A program made the translations under genes and the position numbers. From CAZJRQ01 sp964548535 (GTDB lineage Bacteria > Bacillota > Clostridia > Oscillospirales > Ruminococcaceae): a stretch of 64,000 nt of DNA. Below, in pieces: positions 1 through 7,817 of this stretch. Below the pieces are notes generated by a model. The model ran no database searches and was not told the origin of the DNA. It saw only the letters and a program-made list of their open reading frames with translations. The DNA lies in assembly GCA_964548535.1 (NCBI GenBank), contig CAZJRQ010000002.1, positions 79,343 through 143,342 of the forward strand, read 5' to 3'. The number at the start of each line of letters is the position of its first letter. Position 1 is the first letter of the stretch.

Positions 1-34
1 AGAACAGGAAAATAAAAATATAACGTCTATACGT

Positions 35-77
35 AAAAGCTCCTTTATGGTTTTTATTATACCATAAAGGAGCTTTT
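35..77. terminator. Bidirectional terminator hairpin
   Basis: A 17-bp perfect stem (AAAAGCTCCTTTATGGT and its complement) closes a 9-10 nt AT loop and is flanked by A and T tracts on both sides. It lies about 80 bp past the stop codon of the leftward asparaginase gene and could also end a rightward gene beyond the window edge. Confidence 0.85.
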
Positions 78-158
78 ATATTTGCTCTTGCTAGAATAGT
101 TGATTATATTAATTAAAAAATGATTCTTGAATTTTGATATTACATAAAAATTGGTGTT

Positions 159-1127
159 TTACAATATATTTTCGAAGTAAATATTAGTATTCATGAATTC
201 GTCAAGTGTGTATTCGGTTTGGTTAATTCCGATAAGCAGTTTCATGTATGCCGATACATCAGAAATTTTGCCTATTGTTTTTGCTCCGGAGTTCATCATT
301 TTAACCAGCGTGTCATAGTATTTATCAGAGTTTTTTATACCGCAAATGTATAGCGGTATGTTTTCATTCTCACAAAGGTTAGACAAATATTCAAAGCTTT
401 GATTTTTATTATCTTCACACATGCTGGCAGTTCCGCTGTGATATGGCACATAAAGTACAGCACCGATATTCTTTGAAATGCTGTATGCAGAAAAATCCAT
501 ATCGGGATATCCATGAATTTTCAGAACTTTTCTTGTAAGCTTGAGAGGATTTTTTAGTATAGGCTCATAAGTTTTGTCTAGCATTTTATTGCTTATTCTA
601 TAAAAGCTGTCACCGCCGTATGAAGAAAATTTATCAAGACATGTGTCGGCAGGCAGCATTCTTGTCGGACAGAAAATGTCTTCGTAAACTGTGAAAATGC
701 CATTATGTTTGTTGTCGCATATAAATTTTACTGCACAGGTGAAGTTGTAAAGCCCATTTGTGCCTTTTTCGTTTAGTGGCATATTCGCCGCTGTTATAAC
801 AATTGGAATAGGTGTGTGTCTAAAAAGCATTCCGATAAAAGCTGAGGTGTAAGCAAGTGTATCACTGCCGTGAGTTATAATAATTCCACTATAGCTGTTA
901 AAGTCAATATTGTTCAATTCGTCAGCAATTATTTCCCATTCTGTTGAGGTTATATTTTCGCTAAGAATATTTAAAATTTGGTTGCATTCAAAGGTAATTT
1001 CTTTGCCATATATGCTTTGATACTGCTCTATAAGCATGTATTTTTGATTGTCATCAACATTGATTACACCGTTTGACGAACAGCTTCCAATAGTTCCGCC
1101 TGTGAAAAGAACTAGAATCTTTTTCAT
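159..1127 (-). CDS. L-asparaginase (asparaginase/glutaminase family)
   Basis: Hydrolyses L-asparagine to aspartate and ammonia. The 322-residue product has the two family signatures. The N-terminal TGGTIGS motif (about residues 9-15) holds the nucleophilic Thr, and HGSDTLAYT (about residues 86-94) holds the second catalytic Thr-Asp pair. Length matches the family. There is no signal peptide, so it looks like a cytoplasmic, type I-like enzyme. The ATG follows GGAGG with good spacing. The gene stands alone, with its own promoter and a terminator downstream, and is divergent from the MarR regulator gene. The family call is secure. Preference for asparagine over glutamine cannot be read from sequence. 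Confidence 0.9.
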   Translation of the reverse strand: MKKILVLFTGGTIGSCSSNGVINVDDNQKYMLIEQYQSIYGKEITFECNQILNILSENITSTEWEIIADELNNIDFNSYSGIIITHGSDTLAYTSAFIGMLFRHTPIPIVITAANMPLNEKGTNGLYNFTCAVKFICDNKHNGIFTVYEDIFCPTRMLPADTCLDKFSSYGGDSFYRISNKMLDKTYEPILKNPLKLTRKVLKIHGYPDMDFSAYSISKNIGAVLYVPYHSGTASMCEDNKNQSFEYLSNLCENENIPLYICGIKNSDKYYDTLVKMMNSGAKTIGKISDVSAYMKLLIGINQTEYTLDEFMNTNIYFENIL

Positions 1128-1163
1128 TAAGTGACCTCCAAATTAAAAGTTTTTGTTATTTTT

Positions 1164-1192
1164 ATGGTATCATATGTAAAATGCTTTGTCAA
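1164..1192 (-). promoter_or_regulatory. Sigma-A promoter of the asparaginase gene
   Basis: Read on the minus strand: TTGACA (1187-1192), 17-bp spacer, TACCAT (1164-1169). It lies 37 bp upstream of the start codon. Confidence 0.6.
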
Positions 1193-1250
1193 CTATGTTT
1201 TGCTGTGTTGCCCAAATTATTAAAGTGAAGATTTTCATGCATCTTAATAC

Positions 1251-1278
1251 TTGACTTTTGATAAATACGTGCTATAAT
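1251..1278 (+). promoter_or_regulatory. Sigma-A promoter of the MarR-family gene
   Basis: TTGACT (1251-1256), 16-bp spacer, TATAAT (1273-1278). It lies 44 bp upstream of the chosen start codon. A start further upstream would be almost inside the promoter. Confidence 0.7.
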
Positions 1279-1322
1279 AATAAATAATAGATGAAATTTT
1301 GTATGTTTATGGGAGATTTGGT

Positions 1323-1766
1323 ATGAAAAACGATGTTAGAACTAATTGCATAAGTTCAATGTATGAGTTATATCCGCTTTGCAGAAAGCTTGTATTTGAC
1401 ACATTTGATAAGCAGGATTATGGCATAACAAGAACACAGCAGACTATTTTATTGGCATTGTCAATTGATGATAATCTTAGTATGTCACAATTAGCTGCAA
1501 GAATTAACACAAGTAATGAGCAGACAACTAGAGCAGTTGCACAGTTGGTTGAAAAAGAATATGTCAAACGTGTTCAAAACACTTCAAATAGGCGTATTAT
1601 AAATATTCACCTTACACAGCTTGCTAAGGACTTTGTTCAGGATACAAAAGCTGGTGTTTTGGAAGATTTGCTAAATAAATTTGATTCTGTTTCTGATGAG
1701 GATATGGATAATTTTAATTGTGCAATTCATCAAATTATAAAAACGCTCAAGCAGGTTGAGTTATAA
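1323..1766 (+). CDS. MarR-family transcriptional regulator
   Basis: Predicted winged-helix repressor or activator of 147 residues, the usual MarR size. The middle part has the expected helix-turn-helix (LSMSQLAARINTSNEQTTRAV) followed by a beta-wing stretch (NTSNRRIINIHLT), with dimerisation helices at both ends. The ATG at 1323 is chosen because GGGAG sits 7 nt upstream. A TTG eight codons earlier has no ribosome site. It is divergent from asparaginase and followed by its own terminator, so it may regulate itself or the divergent gene. The ligand and targets cannot be read from sequence. Confidence 0.85.
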   Translation: MKNDVRTNCISSMYELYPLCRKLVFDTFDKQDYGITRTQQTILLALSIDDNLSMSQLAARINTSNEQTTRAVAQLVEKEYVKRVQNTSNRRIINIHLTQLAKDFVQDTKAGVLEDLLNKFDSVSDEDMDNFNCAIHQIIKTLKQVEL

Positions 1767-1777
1767 ATGAAGATGAT

Positions 1778-1820
1778 AGACTTTTACATACTAAATTAAT
1801 GTGTGTAAGAGTCTTTTTTA
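1778..1820 (+). terminator. Terminator after the MarR-family gene
   Basis: Stem AGACTTTTACA / TGTAAGAGTCT (one G-U pair) followed by a T tract, 11 bp after the stop codon. Confidence 0.8.
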
Positions 1821-1823
1821 TTT

Positions 1824-1954
1824 TAATAAGCGTTACGCAACTAATGCACTGTGGGGAATGGGTACAAGTCTATATTCTGGCTGGCACTGTTGTAATAAAT
1901 TTTAAAGATTTATATATAATATCGCTATTCGTGCGTTAGTCGTAATAAGCGTTA
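1824..1954. repeat. Short element bounded by direct and inverted repeats
   Basis: TAATAAGCGTTA occurs at 1824-1835 and again at 1943-1954 as a direct repeat. Just inside, GTTACGCAACTAATGCAC (1832-1849) is imperfectly inverted relative to GTGCGTTAGTCGTAA (1931-1945). It lies between the MarR terminator and the purB promoter, so it is upstream of the purB transcript. Its nature is unknown. It could be a remnant of a small mobile element or a paired regulatory site. Confidence 0.35.
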
Positions 1955-1963
1955 AAAATTCTA

Positions 1964-1992
1964 TTGCAAATGGGAAAAATGTATGATATAAT
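1964..1992 (+). promoter_or_regulatory. Sigma-A promoter of purB
   Basis: TTGCAA (1964-1969), 17-bp spacer, TATAAT (1987-1992). It lies 34 bp upstream of the purB ATG. It rules out translation starts upstream of about 2000. Confidence 0.75.
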
Positions 1993-2026
1993 TAATGTAT
2001 ATTTCTTGAAAGAGGTTGATTATTTT

Positions 2027-3466
2027 ATGAGTAATAATAGCTACGAAAGTCCGTTTTGTACACGATATGCAAGTAAGGAAATGCAGTTTGTTTTTTCAGC
2101 TGACAAAAAATTCACAACTTGGAGAAAGCTTTGGGTTGCTCTTGCAAGAGCTGAAATGAAGCTAGGCTTGCCTGTCACTCAAGAACAGGTGGACGAGCTT
2201 GAGGCTAATATCGAAAATATTGATTATGAATATGCTGCTGCGGAGGAGAAGAAAGTTCGCCATGACGTTATGGCACACGTTCACACCTATGGAAAAGCTT
2301 GCCCTAAGGCTGATGGAATTATTCATCTTGGAGCAACTTCATGTTATGTTGGTGATAATACCGATGTTATCATTATGCGTGACGCTTTGAAAATTGTTAA
2401 AAGAAAGCTAATTGGCGTTATATCACAGCTTTCAATTTTTGCTGATAAATACAAGAATCTTCCTTGCTTGGCTTATACTCATCTACAGCCTGCACAGCTT
2501 ACAACAGTAGGTAAAAGAGCTACACTTTGGTGCAATGAGCTTTTGATGGATCTTGAAGATTTGGAGTTCAGAATTGACAGCCTAAAGCTTTTAGGTTCAA
2601 AGGGTACTACTGGTACTCAGGCGTCATTTATGGAGCTTTTTGAAGGCGATACTGATAAGGTTAAAAAGCTTGAGCAGATGATTGCTGAGGAAATGGGATT
2701 TGACGCTGTTGTTCCTGTTTCAGGTCAGACATATTCTAGAAAAGTTGATTTTCAAGTATGCTCTGTTTTGGCTGGAATTGCACAATCAGCAAGCAAATTC
2801 TCAAATGATATTCGTCTTTTGCAGTCATTTAAGGAAATTGAAGAGCCATTTGAGGCAGGTCAGATTGGTTCATCAGCAATGGCATATAAGAGAAATCCTA
2901 TGAGAGATGAGAGAATTACGGCTCTTTCAAGATACGTAATGGTTGACGTTTTAAACCCAGCATTCACAGCAGGTACACAGTGGTTTGAGAGAACTTTGGA
3001 CGACTCTGCAAACAAGAGAATTTCAGTTGCTGAGGCATTCTTGGGTGTTGACGCAATTTTGAATATCATGCTGAATGTAACTGATTCTAAAAACGGCTTG
3101 GTTGTATATGATAAGATTATTACTAAGCGTGTAATGGCTGAACTTCCATTTATGGCTACTGAAAATATCATGATGGATGCAGTTAAAAAGGGCGGAAACA
3201 GACAGGATCTTCATGAGAAAATTCGTGAGTATTCAATGGTTGCTGGCGCTAGAGTTAAGCAGGAAGGTCTTGACAATAATCTTTGTGATTTAATTCTTGA
3301 CGACCCAATGTTTATGATTACAAAGGAAGAAATGGATTCAATCCTAAAGCCTGAAAACTTTATCGGAAGATGTCCTCAGCAGGTTGATGAGTTTATTGAA
3401 AACTGCGTAAAACCAGTGCTTGACGCTAATGGCGTTACTGAAGAAGTTGTCGAGATTAACGTTTGA
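2027..3466 (+). CDS. purB: Adenylosuccinate lyase
   Basis: Catalyses two fumarate-releasing steps of purine synthesis: SAICAR to AICAR, and adenylosuccinate to AMP. The 479-residue protein begins MSNNSYESPFCTRYAS, a typical PurB N-terminus. It carries HLGATSCYVGDN in the active-site region, and the fumarate-lyase signature SSAMAYKRNP (about residues 282-291) on the flexible catalytic loop. The ATG at 2027 is chosen because it follows AGAGG and sits downstream of a strong promoter. The gene heads a likely rightward run through the zinc-ribbon gene, the DUF2085 gene and metY, since no terminator is visible until 5523. No purine riboswitch was seen upstream. Confidence 0.95.
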   Translation: MSNNSYESPFCTRYASKEMQFVFSADKKFTTWRKLWVALARAEMKLGLPVTQEQVDELEANIENIDYEYAAAEEKKVRHDVMAHVHTYGKACPKADGIIHLGATSCYVGDNTDVIIMRDALKIVKRKLIGVISQLSIFADKYKNLPCLAYTHLQPAQLTTVGKRATLWCNELLMDLEDLEFRIDSLKLLGSKGTTGTQASFMELFEGDTDKVKKLEQMIAEEMGFDAVVPVSGQTYSRKVDFQVCSVLAGIAQSASKFSNDIRLLQSFKEIEEPFEAGQIGSSAMAYKRNPMRDERITALSRYVMVDVLNPAFTAGTQWFERTLDDSANKRISVAEAFLGVDAILNIMLNVTDSKNGLVVYDKIITKRVMAELPFMATENIMMDAVKKGGNRQDLHEKIREYSMVAGARVKQEGLDNNLCDLILDDPMFMITKEEMDSILKPENFIGRCPQQVDEFIENCVKPVLDANGVTEEVVEINV

Positions 3467-3493
3467 TCATATTCTATAATCGGAGGAGTTAAT

Positions 3494-3814
3494 ATGTACT
3501 GTAAAATTTGCGGACAATATAATGACGATAAAGCTGCAAGATGTGTGTCTTGCGGTAATTATCTTCAAGATGTAACAGTTGTAAATGGTGCACCACAGTC
3601 TGGAAAACACTGTCCTAAGTGCGGTGCATATAATTGTTAGACGGTAACTGATACCTATACTAAGGGTAAAGATTATGGTGCTGGAAAAGGCTGCTGCGGT
3701 TATATAATTTTTGGACCGATTGGACTTTTGTGCGGACTTTGCGGTAGTGGAAAAACCACAACTACAAAGCATTTTTGGGTGTGCCCTAACTGTAATCATA
3801 AATTTAGAGCTTAG
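3494..3814 (+). pseudogene. Zinc-ribbon protein gene interrupted by an in-frame TAG
   Basis: A good ribosome site (GGAGGAG) precedes ATG at 3494. The frame codes for a zinc ribbon (CKICG, then CVSCG) and the start of a second (CPKCGAYNC) before TAG at 3638-3640, codon 49. Reading on in the same frame for 57 more codons gives a glycine/cysteine-rich hydrophobic stretch (GCCGYIIFGPIGLLCG) and a closing CPNCNHKF zinc knuckle, ending at TAG 3812-3814. The downstream part is intact and completes the metal-site pairing, so this looks like a single recent nonsense change. CAG (Gln) to TAG is the simplest route. The 48-residue upstream part could still be made. The function of the family is unknown. 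Confidence 0.7.
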
Positions 3815-3822
3815 AGTTTTTT

Positions 3823-4203
3823 ATGGATAGAAAAACTCAAAAATGGATAAAGCTTATGGATTTTGCACAGTGTACAGGCTGTCACCAACGTGCGGACAGA
3901 AGTTTTTTCTATAAAGGCTGGCAGTTTCCTGTGTGTGCGCGATGTACAGGAGTTTTTATAGGACAGATTTTGTCGTGCGTCGTTCTTTTAAAGAAAAATC
4001 GACCGGTGAAAACTGCCTTTGCAGGCTGTGCTGTAATGTTTATAGATTGGCTTTTGCAGGAGCTTGGGATAAAAGAATCAACTAATAAAAGACGCCTTGT
4101 AACGGGGGTTCTTGGTGGGTTCGGGTTTAGTTTTATATGTCTTTGTATGTTTAAAAAAGCTATTGTACAGATTAAGCAAAGCTTGGGAATTAAGTGGTTT
4201 TAA
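3823..4203 (+). CDS. DUF2085 family membrane protein
   Basis: A 126-residue protein with the DUF2085 hallmark CHQRADRSFFYKGWQFPVCARCTGVFIG (given here in outline: CHQ, RSFF, CARCTG). Conserved cysteines are followed by hydrophobic segments, consistent with a small membrane protein. The function is not known for the family. It starts 8 bp after the broken zinc-ribbon gene with only a weak ribosome site, so it may depend on coupling to the gene upstream. Both genes are cysteine-rich, which may point to a shared metal or redox role, but that is conjecture. Confidence 0.75.
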   Translation: MDRKTQKWIKLMDFAQCTGCHQRADRSFFYKGWQFPVCARCTGVFIGQILSCVVLLKKNRPVKTAFAGCAVMFIDWLLQELGIKESTNKRRLVTGVLGGFGFSFICLCMFKKAIVQIKQSLGIKWF

Positions 4204-4247
4204 TTGTGAATTAATATATTTGAGAAAATTTGAGAGGATTAGATTAA

Positions 4248-5513
4248 ATGAAAATAGAAACGCAGTGTCTTCATGAGGGCTATACTCCAAAAAATAGTGA
4301 GCCTAGAGTAATGCCTATAGTTCAAAGTACAACTTATGTTTATGATTCAACTGAATCGGTGGCTGAAGTTTTTGATGACCCTACAAAAAGCTTGATTTAT
4401 TCTCGTTTCGAAAATCCTACAACTGATGTTGTCGAGAAAAAAATCGCCGCTTTAGAGGGCGGAGTGGCTGCAATGTGTACATCAAGCGGTCAGGCGGCTT
4501 TGCTTTGTGCAGTTTTGAATATCTGTGAGGCTGGCGACAGCATTGTTGCTTCGTCATCAATTTACGGCGGTTCGACAAATCTTTTTGCCGTAACTCTAAA
4601 AAGAATGGGCATTGAGTGCGTTTTTGTAGATGTAGATTCAACTGAAGATGAACTGAATGCGGCGTTTAAGCCAAATACAAAAATGCTTTTCGGTGAAACA
4701 ATTGCAAACCCTGCACTAACTGTTTTGGATATTGAAATGTGGGCTGATGTTGCTCATAAAAACGGTGTTCCGCTAGTGGTTGACAATACTTTTGCTACTC
4801 CAATTTTGTGCAGACCTTTTGAGTGGGGTGCTGATATTATTGTTCATTCAACTTCTAAATACATGGATGGACACGCTGTTCAAGTTGGCGGATGTATTGT
4901 TGATTCGGGCAAGTTTAATTGGGATAACGGTAAATTTCCTTGCTTGACTGAGCCTGATGAAAGTTATCACGGAATTGTGTATACAGAAAAATATTCTGCA
5001 GCACCTTATATTACAAAGGCTAGAATGCAGCTTATGAGAGATTTTGGTTGCTATCCTGCGGCAAATTCTTCGTTCTTGTTAAATCTAGGACTAGAAACTT
5101 TGGCTGTTAGGATGAAACAGTATTGCGAAAATGCTCAAGCGGTTGCGGAGTATATTGAGTCGGTTGACAAGGTAAGCTCGGTTTCATATCCGAACCTTGA
5201 AAGCAATAAATATCGTGAGCTTGCAAAGAAATATTTCCCTGACGGTACAAGCGGTGTAATTTCGTTCTCAATCAAGGGTGGACGTGAAACTGCGGTTAAG
5301 TTTATGGATAGCCTAAAGCTTGCGTCAATTCAAGTACACGTTGCGGATATCCGTACTTGCGTACTTCATCCAGCTTCAGCTACTCATCGTCAGCTTAACG
5401 AGCAACAGCTTGTTGCCGCTGGAATTGACGGCGGACTAATCAGAATTTCTGTCGGACTTGAAAATGTTGATGACATAATCTCTGATTTAAAGCAGGCTTT
5501 TGATAATATTTAA
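4248..5513 (+). CDS. metY: O-acetylhomoserine sulfhydrylase (PLP-dependent Cys/Met metabolism enzyme)
   Basis: Forms homocysteine from O-acetylhomoserine and sulfide in methionine synthesis. The 421-residue length fits MetY, which is longer than MetB or MetC. The cofactor lysine is K204 in HSTSKYMDGH. Other family features are YSRFENPTTDVVEKKIAALEG near residue 50, the substrate-loop region TEPDESYHGIVY, and the C-terminal RISVGLENVDD. It starts after AGAGG and ends before a strong terminator. No SAM riboswitch or T-box was seen upstream, so control may come through the purB promoter or an unseen local one. A methionine gamma-lyase activity is the main alternative. Confidence 0.85.
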   Translation: MKIETQCLHEGYTPKNSEPRVMPIVQSTTYVYDSTESVAEVFDDPTKSLIYSRFENPTTDVVEKKIAALEGGVAAMCTSSGQAALLCAVLNICEAGDSIVASSSIYGGSTNLFAVTLKRMGIECVFVDVDSTEDELNAAFKPNTKMLFGETIANPALTVLDIEMWADVAHKNGVPLVVDNTFATPILCRPFEWGADIIVHSTSKYMDGHAVQVGGCIVDSGKFNWDNGKFPCLTEPDESYHGIVYTEKYSAAPYITKARMQLMRDFGCYPAANSSFLLNLGLETLAVRMKQYCENAQAVAEYIESVDKVSSVSYPNLESNKYRELAKKYFPDGTSGVISFSIKGGRETAVKFMDSLKLASIQVHVADIRTCVLHPASATHRQLNEQQLVAAGIDGGLIRISVGLENVDDIISDLKQAFDNI

Positions 5514-5522
5514 TTAGAATAA

Positions 5523-5556
5523 AAAGACGGTCGAATTTTTACGTTCGACCGTCTTT
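5523..5556. terminator. Bidirectional terminator between metY and the M15 peptidase gene
   Basis: A 13-bp perfect stem AAAGACGGTCGAA / TTCGACCGTCTTT with an 8-nt loop. It separates the convergent metY and M15 peptidase genes and has T-rich sequence on both sides. Confidence 0.9.
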
Positions 5557-5558
5557 CG

Positions 5559-6179
5559 TTATTTTATTTGCTTGATTTTATTAATGATTTTTTTGAATTT
5601 GCTCTCTGGCTTGTAAAAATGCTGATAATCTTTCGAGTTTATCCAAGCACCGCCCCATAGCCAGCCGTGATTTTTGAAAATCTTGCAGCACTCATCATTT
5701 TCGTCGATTTTGTGTGGAAAATCAGCCGACCTGTCAGCATAAGGTTGAGCATTTGCAGGCATAACTTTTCCTTTTACAATATAGGGATTATAAAGTGGAT
5801 TGATGTCAATTGCTCTGCCTAGACCATGTAGTGAAACGGTGTTTGTGTTTGCTATAGTGCGATAATTAAAGCATGATGAATTGTCGTCACCCATGATTTT
5901 TTCGTCATCACCGCCGTATTCGTCAGGCAGACGGATTTTTTCGATTTTGTATTTGATTTCAAAAAGTTCACTGAAAATTTCAAGCACTTCGCTGGCGATT
6001 TTTTTGTGGCAAATCATTTCGCCAACTTGAATTTCACCGTAAAAATCATAGTGCGAAATTTGCAAATAAGCAAGGTCGCTAAGTTTTATATCAGCATTTT
6101 CGTGATAGGTCACTCCGCTAATTTTTGCTATTACGTCAGTTGGTAGGGGAGATTTTCGAAAAATTGGTTGGTCAATCAT
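5559..6179 (-). CDS. M15-family (D-Ala-D-Ala carboxypeptidase-like) peptidase
   Basis: Predicted zinc peptidase acting on peptidoglycan peptides, 206 residues. It shows the M15 metal-site motif SLHGLGRAIDINP (His and Asp ligands) and the third His in DYQHF near the C-terminus, preceded by the usual aromatic GWLWGGAW stretch. No signal peptide is visible, so it may be cytoplasmic, exported in another way, or act in the mother cell. It lies 32 bp downstream of the GH13 amylase gene on the same strand and is probably cotranscribed. Whether the substrate is D-Ala-D-Ala or an L-Ala-D-Glu bond is not resolved. Confidence 0.75.
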   Translation of the reverse strand: MIDQPIFRKSPLPTDVIAKISGVTYHENADIKLSDLAYLQISHYDFYGEIQVGEMICHKKIASEVLEIFSELFEIKYKIEKIRLPDEYGGDDEKIMGDDNSSCFNYRTIANTNTVSLHGLGRAIDINPLYNPYIVKGKVMPANAQPYADRSADFPHKIDENDECCKIFKNHGWLWGGAWINSKDYQHFYKPESKFKKIINKIKQIK

Positions 6180-6211
6180 AAAAATGTCATGTCCTGTCTA
6201 AAAATTTGTGA

Positions 6212-7519
6212 TTATTCGCATTTCCAAATAAATGCTGAGTATGCAGGAATTTCACTGCCACCGCCGAAATCATGTTTTTCACCTGTTATAAGGTCTATAG
6301 CCATTCCGAAACCAGCATCGAAATGAGCAGTATAAGCATTTTCATCAGCATTTATTGCAATATATACAACCTCATCTTCAAACTGACGGCGAATGATACA
6401 CTGCCTGTTTGTAAGAACTGGAAGAGAAATATCTCCATAGCATATAGCCTTGCTCTGCTGGTGAGCCTTTGCAAGTTTAGAAATCCAATCGGTTAAGTCA
6501 TTAGATTCTGGCGTATCAAAAGATACTCGCAAAGCTGGATCGCCCTCGCTCTTGTCAGCTTTAGCACCCCACTCACTGCCGTAATAAACACAAGGAATAC
6601 CAGGCATTCCGAACATTAATGCATAAATTAAAGGCAGATGTTTCTCATTTGTCAAAATAGATGCGATTCGTGAAACATCGTGATTATCGACAAAGCAAAG
6701 CAGATGCATTCCTCTGTATTTGCACCAGTCCTCTGGTCCGAATTGGTTTTTCAGTGAGTGGCAAATTTCAAATAAATTCATGCTGTTAAAGCTTGAGTAA
6801 AGTCCTTTGTAGCACTCATAATTTGTCGCTGAATGCAGCATTTCATGGTTGACAAACGCTGAATAATCGCCATGCAAAAGCTCACCGATTAGTACAAAAT
6901 CTGGTTTTAAACTATCGCAAAAGCATCGAAGATTTCTAAGAAAATCATGACTTAGGCTGTAAGCCACATCAAGTCTCAGTCCGTCAATGTCAAACTCCTC
7001 AATCCAGCCCTTGATACATTCAAATATATGATTAACTACTTCAGGATTATTCAAATTAAGCTTAACAAGGTCAAAATGTCCCTCCCAGCCTTCGTACCAA
7101 AGACCGTCGTTATAGTTGGAATTTCCGTCAAAACTTATATAAAACCAGTCTTTGTAAGCTGAACCCTCACGATTTTTCAATACATCTTGAAATGCCCAAA
7201 AGCCACGTCCAACATGGTTGAAAACACCGTCCAAGACCACTTTTATATCATTTTCATGCAGAGCATTGCATACTTTTTTGAAATCCTCGTTGCTGCCAAG
7301 ACGACAATCAATTTTCTTAAAGTCACGGGTGTTGTATCCGTGATTGTCTGACTCAAAAACTGGAGAGAAATAAATCGCGTTGCAGTTTAGTTCTTTTATA
7401 TGAGGAATCCAGTCGATTACTTTTGAAATTCGATTTGTTTCTACGCCGTCATTTTCAAATGGAGCACCGCAAAAACCCAGCGGATAGATTTGGTAAAATA
7501 CACTTTCATAAGCCCACAT
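6212..7519 (-). CDS. GH13 alpha-amylase family enzyme (cyclomaltodextrinase/neopullulanase-like)
   Basis: Glycoside hydrolase acting on alpha-glucans, 435 residues. The GH13 conserved regions are in order: DGVFNHVG, the nucleophile in GLRLDVAYS (about residue 181), the acid/base in LIGELLHG (about 213), and the transition-state Asp in FVDNHDVSR (about 276). There is no signal peptide and no N-terminal starch-binding domain, so it is likely a cytoplasmic maltodextrin enzyme. The ATG at 7519 is chosen because AAAGGA lies 9 nt upstream. An ATG three codons earlier abuts the ribosome site. Together with the pullulanase at 13.4 kb it suggests use of starch fragments. Confidence 0.85.
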   Translation of the reverse strand: MWAYESVFYQIYPLGFCGAPFENDGVETNRISKVIDWIPHIKELNCNAIYFSPVFESDNHGYNTRDFKKIDCRLGSNEDFKKVCNALHENDIKVVLDGVFNHVGRGFWAFQDVLKNREGSAYKDWFYISFDGNSNYNDGLWYEGWEGHFDLVKLNLNNPEVVNHIFECIKGWIEEFDIDGLRLDVAYSLSHDFLRNLRCFCDSLKPDFVLIGELLHGDYSAFVNHEMLHSATNYECYKGLYSSFNSMNLFEICHSLKNQFGPEDWCKYRGMHLLCFVDNHDVSRIASILTNEKHLPLIYALMFGMPGIPCVYYGSEWGAKADKSEGDPALRVSFDTPESNDLTDWISKLAKAHQQSKAICYGDISLPVLTNRQCIIRRQFEDEVVYIAINADENAYTAHFDAGFGMAIDLITGEKHDFGGGSEIPAYSAFIWKCE

Positions 7520-7574
7520 ATACAACATCCTTTCGATAACATAAATTACTTAATTATAAAATGTTTGTATAAAT

Positions 7575-7603
7575 ATTATATCAGAAAATTGATATCGATA
7601 CAA
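7575..7603 (-). promoter_or_regulatory. Sigma-A promoter of the GH13 amylase gene
   Basis: Minus strand TTGTAT (7598-7603), 17-bp spacer, TATAAT (7575-7580). It is divergent from the hydrogenase promoter in the same 290-bp gap. No clear catabolite-control (cre) site was recognised. Confidence 0.6.
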
Positions 7604-7715
7604 TACTTGTTTAGAATTTAAACGAAATTTTTACTAAAGCTATAATTTTTAGTGAATTTTGGTATCTGTATATGTAAATATAGCAATATAGCCTATGAAA
7701 AAAAGTATATATTAC

Positions 7716-7744
7716 TTGACAAAAATACGGTTACAGAGTACAAT
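7716..7744 (+). promoter_or_regulatory. Sigma-A promoter of the hydrogenase gene
   Basis: TTGACA (7716-7721), 17-bp spacer, TACAAT (7739-7744), giving a leader of about 67 nt before the ATG at 7818. Confidence 0.7.
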
Positions 7745-7817
7745 TAATGGGTATGGAGAAAGAATGAGTTTAAGTTAGTCACTTATTTTTAGTGATTTTG
7801 AGAGGGAGCAGATTTTT

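Noticed and set aside
1299..1322. Longer start (TTG) for the MarR-family gene
   Set aside because: No ribosome site upstream of it, and the GGGAG for ATG 1323 lies inside this extension.
1964..2026. Longer N-terminus for purB
   Set aside because: The extension overlaps a TTGCAA-17-TATAAT promoter, and homologous PurB proteins begin at the SNNSYESPF-like sequence.
3467..3799. A 110-residue open frame on the minus strand
   Set aside because: It is the reverse of the cysteine-rich zinc-ribbon frame, has no ribosome site and no family features.
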